Source of the DNA: Selenomonas sp.
GTDB taxonomy: Bacteria; Bacillota; Negativicutes; Selenomonadales; Selenomonadaceae
Length of the DNA: 11,453 bases
NCBI GenBank assembly: GCA_015265235.1
Contig: JABZYJ010000061.1
Coordinates: 1 to 11,453 of the forward strand
Reading direction: 5' to 3'
This document shows positions 8,429-11,453 of the stretch, in pieces (positions within the stretch are counted from its first letter, which is position 1; the number at the start of each line of letters is the position of its first letter). A program made the position numbers and the translations under genes. The notes under the pieces were generated by a model that searched no databases, was not told where the DNA came from, and saw only the letters and a program-made list of their open reading frames with translations.

Positions 8429-8934
8429 AGGTTCGGCTTGTCCTGATCCTCAAGGCGCATGAGGATGAAGATATAATCGGAGAGACGGTTGAGATAACGC
8501 AGATCGATCTCTGCCACCGAGCCGCGCCGTGCCAAGGTCCACGCATGGCGCTCCGCCGCCCGTGCCGTCGTGCGCGCGAGATCGAGCATCGCGCTCGACT
8601 TCTTGTCCCCCGGGATGATGAACTCCCGCAGCTCGGGCAGGCTCTCCTCAATGTCCGCGATCGACTTCTCGATCCCGTCAACCATTTCCTCTGTAATGCG
8701 CGGTGCCTTGTTGCGGCTCGCGAAGTCTGCCATGAGCATTCCGAGCTGCTTCTGCAGGTTGTAGATATGCTCCTTGACCTGGGGGCTCGTCGCAAAGGCA
8801 CGCGCCATGCCGAGGGTTGAGCCGAGGCTGTCCACGTCTCCATAGACCTCCACGCGCATATCATCCTTTGCGATGCGCTCTCCCGTAAAAAGACTCGTCA
8901 TGCCCTGATCGCCGGTTTTTGTCGTTACACTCAT
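8425..8934 (-). CDS. PduO-type ATP:cob(I)alamin adenosyltransferase
   Basis: 169 residues. It transfers the adenosyl group of ATP to reduced cobalamin, making adenosylcobalamin (coenzyme B12) for enzymes such as methylmalonyl-CoA mutase. The ATP-binding N-terminus TTKTGDQGMTSLFTGER (~4-20), RVEVYGDVDSLGSTLG (~27-42), FIIPG (~105-109), the arginine-rich helix ARTTARAAER (~120-129) and the terminal YLNRLSDYIFILMR (~147-160) are diagnostic of the PduO/MMAB fold. I start at the ATG at 8934 because AGAGGAGG lies 9 bases upstream; an ATG two codons earlier (8940) is only 3 bases from it. A longer frame to 8997 would translate through a perfect hairpin and is unlikely. The gene sits between ndk and polA and its stop overlaps the polA start. 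Confidence 0.93.
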   Translation of the reverse strand: MSVTTKTGDQGMTSLFTGERIAKDDMRVEVYGDVDSLGSTLGMARAFATSPQVKEHIYNLQKQLGMLMADFASRNKAPRITEEMVDGIEKSIADIEESLPELREFIIPGDKKSSAMLDLARTTARAAERHAWTLARRGSVAEIDLRYLNRLSDYIFILMRLEDQDKPNL

Positions 8935-8943
8935 CGTCATGTT

Positions 8944-8951
8944 CCTCCTCT
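8944..8951 (-). promoter_or_regulatory. Shine-Dalgarno of the cobalamin adenosyltransferase
   Basis: AGAGGAGG on the minus strand. Spacing is 9 bases to the ATG at 8934 and 3 bases to the ATG at 8940, which favours the shorter protein and excludes the longer frame reaching 8997. Confidence 0.8.
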
Positions 8952-8964
8952 GCCGATAAATGCA

Positions 8965-8989
8965 CCCGATCATACCGTGTATGATCGGG
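8965..8989 (-). other. Perfect 11-bp inverted repeat (RNA hairpin) between ndk and the adenosyltransferase
   Basis: Arms 8965-8975 (cccgatcatac) and 8979-8989 (gtatgatcggg) pair perfectly around a 3-base loop. On the minus-strand RNA it is followed by gcatttatcgg, which is not a proper U tract, so a complete terminator is doubtful. It lies about 13 bases upstream of the Shine-Dalgarno of the next gene and could be a weak terminator, a processing or stabilising hairpin, or an operator. Nothing in it resembles a cobalamin riboswitch. Confidence 0.7.
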
Positions 8990-9010
8990 CACAGCAAACA
9001 TCATTATGCG

Positions 9011-9424
9011 CTAAAAAATTTCCGTCTCACTGAAGAAGATATGCACCTCGCGCGCCGCACTCTCGGGGCTGTCGGATGCGTGAACGGCGTTCTCGCTCCC
9101 ATTTTTCGCGAAGCGCTTGCGGATCGTTCCCTCGGCCGCGTTCGCAGGATTCGTCGCGCCGTGCAGCTCGCGCACGCGTGCAATCGCATGATCTCCTGCG
9201 AGTACCATCGCCACGAGTGGTGCCGAGGTCATGAATGCGGCAAGCTCTCCGTAAAACGGCTTTTCGAGATGCTCTGCATAGTGGATGCGCGCGATGCGGT
9301 CCGTCATCTGCATCATCTTCATTGCGCGGATCTCAAGCCCCGCCTCCTCGTATGCCTTCGTAATGTCCCCGATGTGGTGGGCGCCGACAGCATCCGGCTT
9401 AATGAGAACCAAGGTACGTTCCAT
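9011..9424 (-). CDS. ndk: Nucleoside diphosphate kinase
   Basis: 137 residues, the normal size. It transfers the gamma phosphate from ATP to (d)NDPs through a phospho-histidine, supplying (d)NTPs. It starts MERTLVLIKPDAV (K9 in the conserved KPD motif); GATNPANAAEGTIRKRFA (~89-106) and ENAVHASDSPESA (111-123) carry the catalytic His115. The start ATG overlaps the stop of the upstream gene by one base (TAATG), and GAGGAG in that gene's end gives a ribosome-binding site at 8 bases. The stop is TAG at 9011-9013. It lies in an operon with two DNA polymerases, consistent with a role in dNTP supply. Confidence 0.97.
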   Translation of the reverse strand: MERTLVLIKPDAVGAHHIGDITKAYEEAGLEIRAMKMMQMTDRIARIHYAEHLEKPFYGELAAFMTSAPLVAMVLAGDHAIARVRELHGATNPANAAEGTIRKRFAKNGSENAVHASDSPESAAREVHIFFSETEIF

Positions 9425-9957
9425 TACTTCATCTCCTCAATGATACGTTTATACTCTGCTCCAAGGTCGGCGTAGTTGAGTGCCGCCGCCTGAAGTGCCT
9501 CAATTTCATCGTCGCGCAGAGCGCGTACGATCTGTGCGGGATTGCCAAACACAAGGGAATTCGACGGAATCTTCTTATGCTGCGAGAGAAACGTCCCCGC
9601 GCCGATCACGACATTTTCGCCGATCTCGGAGTAGCCCATGATGATCGAGCCCATGCCAACCAGCGTATTCGACCCGATATGGCAGGTGTGCACCACGGCG
9701 TTGTGCCCGATGATAACACCATCATCGATCCGTACAGGCGCATCACGCATCACATGAATCGTCGCGTTCTCTTGAACGTTGGTATTCTTTCCAATCGTAA
9801 TCGGCTGAAAATCTCCGCGCACGACAGCACCGAACCAGACACTCGAACCGGCTCCGATGGTCACGTCGCCGATCACGGCCGCCGTGGGCGCGATAAATGC
9901 CGTTTCATCAATAACGGGGGTCTTCCCGCGATAGGGCAGAATGATTTTATCCACCAA
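9424..9957 (-). CDS. Gamma-carbonic-anhydrase-like left-handed beta-helix protein
   Basis: 177 residues built of hexapeptide repeats (IAPTAAVIGDVTIGAGSSVW and following), giving the trimeric left-handed beta helix of the gamma-carbonic anhydrase / YrdA / PaaY family. Likely metal ligands are H68 (ATIHV), H85 and H90 (IIGHNAVVH), with the five-residue gap seen between two zinc histidines in the family; R47 and D49 lie in the conserved RGDF. The C-terminus is a long helix. The acidic proton-shuttle loop of Methanosarcina Cam is not evident, so it is closer to the short CamH/YrdA group, where carbonic anhydrase activity is not always shown. AAGGAGG (9964-9970) lies 6 bases before TTG (9957) and 9 bases before an in-frame GTG (9954); either may be the start, and no in-frame ATG fits. 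First gene of the proposed operon, with a promoter directly upstream. Confidence 0.93.
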   Translation of the reverse strand: MVDKIILPYRGKTPVIDETAFIAPTAAVIGDVTIGAGSSVWFGAVVRGDFQPITIGKNTNVQENATIHVMRDAPVRIDDGVIIGHNAVVHTCHIGSNTLVGMGSIIMGYSEIGENVVIGAGTFLSQHKKIPSNSLVFGNPAQIVRALRDDEIEALQAAALNYADLGAEYKRIIEEMK

Positions 9958-9963
9958 TACGCG

Positions 9964-9970
9964 CCTCCTT
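9964..9970 (-). promoter_or_regulatory. Shine-Dalgarno deciding a non-ATG start
   Basis: AAGGAGG on the minus strand, followed after 6 bases by TTG and after 9 bases by GTG in the same frame. An ATG at 9973 is out of frame with the gene, so the gamma-carbonic-anhydrase-like protein must begin with TTG or GTG. Confidence 0.75.
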
Positions 9971-10000
9971 CATGCAGCTTCCCTATCTTCATACAAACGT

Positions 10001-10030
10001 ATTATAACACGCTTATTCCTTCTCCAACAA
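10001..10030 (-). promoter_or_regulatory. Sigma-A type promoter with extended -10, driving the seven-gene operon
   Basis: On the minus strand, a perfect -10 TATAAT (10001-10006) is preceded by TGT, forming an extended -10 (TGnTATAAT). A weak -35, TTGTTG, lies at 10025-10030 with an 18-base spacer, inside the last codons of cca. Transcription would start near 9994, leaving a leader of about 37 bases before the first gene. This is the only clear promoter I found upstream of the ndk-polA-polC block. Confidence 0.75.
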
Positions 10031-11245
10031 GAGTTTTTTCAGGATGCGGATATGCGCCGTGCGCAGCCATGCACCGATCTCCGCACCGCGCAGCGCGGGC
10101 GGCGCGTCACGCCCCGTCACCACGCGCATTGCCGCGAGATATGCCGCTCCATCCTGCAGATAGCGCGGCAGGCTGCCGTGATCGGCGCGGATCACGATAT
10201 TAAAATCGGCGATGGAAAGCCCCGATGATTCAATTCCAAACAATAGGTCGACGATCTTTCCGGGATGTGTCAGCCGCGGTGCACGCATGTGCTGACGAAT
10301 CACGAACGCCGCCGCCTTTCGCCACTCATGTGGGAGCGTCATGCGCTGATTCCATGCGGCCAGCACCTCTGTTCCCGTCACCTCGTGGCCGTAGTGATGC
10401 GGGAGCATCTCCTGCGGCGTCCGCCCCTTGCCGAGATCATGTGCAAGCGCAGCGAAGCGGACGACGATATTGTCTGACCTCTCTGCGACAGCATCGAGCA
10501 TCGCCATCGTATGAGCATAGGCATCGCCCTCAGGATGAAACTCTTTCGGCTGCGTCTGCCCGATGAGTGCCGCAACCTCGGGGAACGTCACTGTGAGGAG
10601 ATCGGCCGCACGCAGCACGCCAAAGAACACGGAGGGATGCGAGGTCATCAGCGCACGCCGCAGCTCCCCCATCAGACGCTCAGACGGTTCATGCTGCAGC
10701 TCCTCTGCACAGGCTCGCATCAATGCCAGCGTCTTCTCCTCCACCGTGTACCCGAACTCCGCCGCCTGCCGTGCCGCACGAAGGGCACGCACGGGATCCT
10801 CTAAGAAATGCGGCGATACGGCACGGATGATCCCTGCCGCAAGATCTGCCTGTCCGCCGTAGGGATCGAGCAGTGTGCCCGCCGGCAGCTCCACCGCCAT
10901 CGCATTCATCGTCGTATCGCGGCGATAGAGATCCTCTTCGATGGTCACCGTCGGATCAAATATTACATCAAAGCCGCGGTACCCCGCCCCCGTCTTGCGC
11001 TCTCTGCGTGCAAAGGCGACCTCGGAGCGCACGCCGCCAATGCGCACATGATAGACGGGAAACCCCTTGCCGATCTTCTCCGCCCGCGGGAAGTGCGCAC
11101 AGAACTCCGCCTCCGTCAGCCCCGTGACAACATAGTCCACATCCTTCGGCGGTACACCGCGCACCGCATCGCGGACACAGCCGCCGACGCGGAAAGCATG
11201 AGCCCCTGCACCGCGCACCTCCGCCACGAACTCCTCCTCTGTCAT
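10013..11245 (-). CDS. cca: CCA tRNA nucleotidyltransferase with HD domain (class II)
   Basis: 410 residues, close to E. coli Cca (412). It adds or repairs the 3' CCA end of tRNAs. The nucleotidyltransferase head shows GGCVRD (21-26), metal-binding DVD (D35, D37), RRDTTMNAMA (108-117) and the nucleotide-templating EDPVR (E149, D150, R153). A C-terminal HD domain has H245, HDLGKG (H269, D270), and H283, H284 and H287 around HHYGHE, as in E. coli Cca, where it has phosphohydrolase activity. I start at the ATG at 11243-11245 because AGGAGGTGA precedes it by 7 bases; the frame continues to a GTG at 11356, but those 37 extra residues do not look like this family and lack such a site. An A-adding or CC-adding enzyme, or a poly(A) polymerase, cannot be ruled out without knowing whether other homologues exist in the genome. 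Confidence 0.93.
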   Translation of the reverse strand: MTEEEFVAEVRGAGAHAFRVGGCVRDAVRGVPPKDVDYVVTGLTEAEFCAHFPRAEKIGKGFPVYHVRIGGVRSEVAFARRERKTGAGYRGFDVIFDPTVTIEEDLYRRDTTMNAMAVELPAGTLLDPYGGQADLAAGIIRAVSPHFLEDPVRALRAARQAAEFGYTVEEKTLALMRACAEELQHEPSERLMGELRRALMTSHPSVFFGVLRAADLLTVTFPEVAALIGQTQPKEFHPEGDAYAHTMAMLDAVAERSDNIVVRFAALAHDLGKGRTPQEMLPHHYGHEVTGTEVLAAWNQRMTLPHEWRKAAAFVIRQHMRAPRLTHPGKIVDLLFGIESSGLSIADFNIVIRADHGSLPRYLQDGAAYLAAMRVVTGRDAPPALRGAEIGAWLRTAHIRILKKLLLEKE

Positions 11246-11252
11246 GCGTTCA

Positions 11253-11258
11253 CCTCCT
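11253..11258 (-). promoter_or_regulatory. Strong Shine-Dalgarno of cca
   Basis: AGGAGG, extended to AGGAGGTGA on the minus strand, 7 bases before the ATG at 11245. A near-perfect match to the 16S anti-Shine-Dalgarno, it fixes the cca start and argues against the upstream GTG at 11356. Confidence 0.85.
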
Positions 11259-11259
11259 C

Positions 11260-11453
11260 GCACACAAAATAAAAAGCACCACTTAGAGAAGCTGATCCAC
11301 GCGACGCGCCACCTTGGCACATCTTTTCGCGCGGTCTTTATCGACAAATCCTCCACATAGCTCTTGCTATGCGTCCGATTCGTCTTCTTGACCGAACAAA
11401 AATCTGAACCAATCTGACGGGCTTCATCGTATCAGCGATTCCCTGTGTGATGC
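11260..11453 (-). other. Upstream region of cca, no recognised gene; possible leader or repeat element
   Basis: This stretch runs to the window edge. On the minus strand it has a perfect 6-bp hairpin (catagc, loop aaga, gctatg; 11356-11371), short GC-rich segments around 11300-11335 that could pair (gccaaggtggc; cgcg repeats), and a T-rich run (ctttttatttt) near 11265-11275 just before the cca ribosome-binding site. No convincing promoter or complete terminator stem was found. The only frame linked to cca encodes a Lys/Arg/Trp-rich peptide with no recognisable family, so I read it as non-coding leader or intergenic sequence. Low certainty. Confidence 0.35.

Noticed and set aside
8935..8997. 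Longer adenosyltransferase starting at 8997.
   Set aside because: It would translate through the perfect hairpin and the ribosome-binding site itself; homologues begin close to the TKTGD motif.
8935..9010. Cobalamin riboswitch upstream of the adenosyltransferase.
   Set aside because: The gap is only about 70 bases and lacks a B12-box or any multi-stem structure.
11270..11335. T-box-like reading of the aaggtggcgcg segment upstream of cca.
   Set aside because: It only loosely resembles the T-box consensus, no specifier stem was found and no terminator pairs with it; cca is also not a usual T-box target.
11246..11356. 37-residue N-terminal extension of Cca from a GTG at 11356.
   Set aside because: The AGGAGGTGA site 7 bases before the ATG at 11245 and the normal 410-residue length support the shorter protein; the extension resembles no part of the family.

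Overview
The window is a compact, GC-rich (roughly 60% by eye) bacterial chromosomal segment. A Gram-positive-type PolC replicase, a bacterial Rqc2/RqcH-type protein and a PduO-type cobalamin adenosyltransferase point to Bacillota. The base composition, the style of the proteins and an unusual PolC suggest Negativicutes, probably the Selenomonas group. That placement is inference from the sequence; no database was searched.

Layout. Positions 2-793 (+) hold the 3' end of rqcH, cut by the window edge. A strong two-way hairpin terminator (810-864) separates it from everything else, which is on the minus strand. Read in the direction of transcription (right to left), the minus strand carries cca (11245-10013). 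A consensus extended -10 promoter overlaps the end of cca. It is followed by a tightly packed seven-gene run: gamma-carbonic-anhydrase-like protein, ndk, PduO-type cobalamin adenosyltransferase, polA, coaE, a membrane-anchored lytic transglycosylase, and polC. Most junctions overlap or nearly abut (TAATG, GTGA, a 3-nt gap, an 8-nt overlap, ATGA), so the seven genes look like one operon with translational coupling. The one real gap is 70 bases between ndk and the adenosyltransferase, and it contains a perfect 11-bp hairpin.

How the genes fit together. The operon joins nucleotide supply (Ndk), repair and replicative polymerases (PolA, PolC), two cofactor enzymes (CoaE for CoA, the PduO-type enzyme for adenosylcobalamin), a cell-wall-cleaving enzyme and a zinc hexapeptide protein. 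Cca (tRNA CCA end) and RqcH (rescue of stalled ribosomes) flank it.

The most notable signal is in polC. The protein is 1254 residues and lacks the DEDD proofreading exonuclease that is normally inserted in the PHP domain of PolC. The PHP domain runs straight through the usual insertion point and keeps what look like all nine metal-binding residues. PolA in the same operon also has a degenerate 3'-5' exonuclease domain, so neither polymerase here carries a recognisable DEDD proofreader. This raises the possibility of proofreading by the PHP domain or by a separate protein. A second point is the 208-base stretch upstream of cca, which is non-coding by my reading, contains a small hairpin and could be a leader or repeat element. 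I saw no mobile element, CRISPR array, tRNA or rRNA. No stretch longer than 300 bases lacks a gene.
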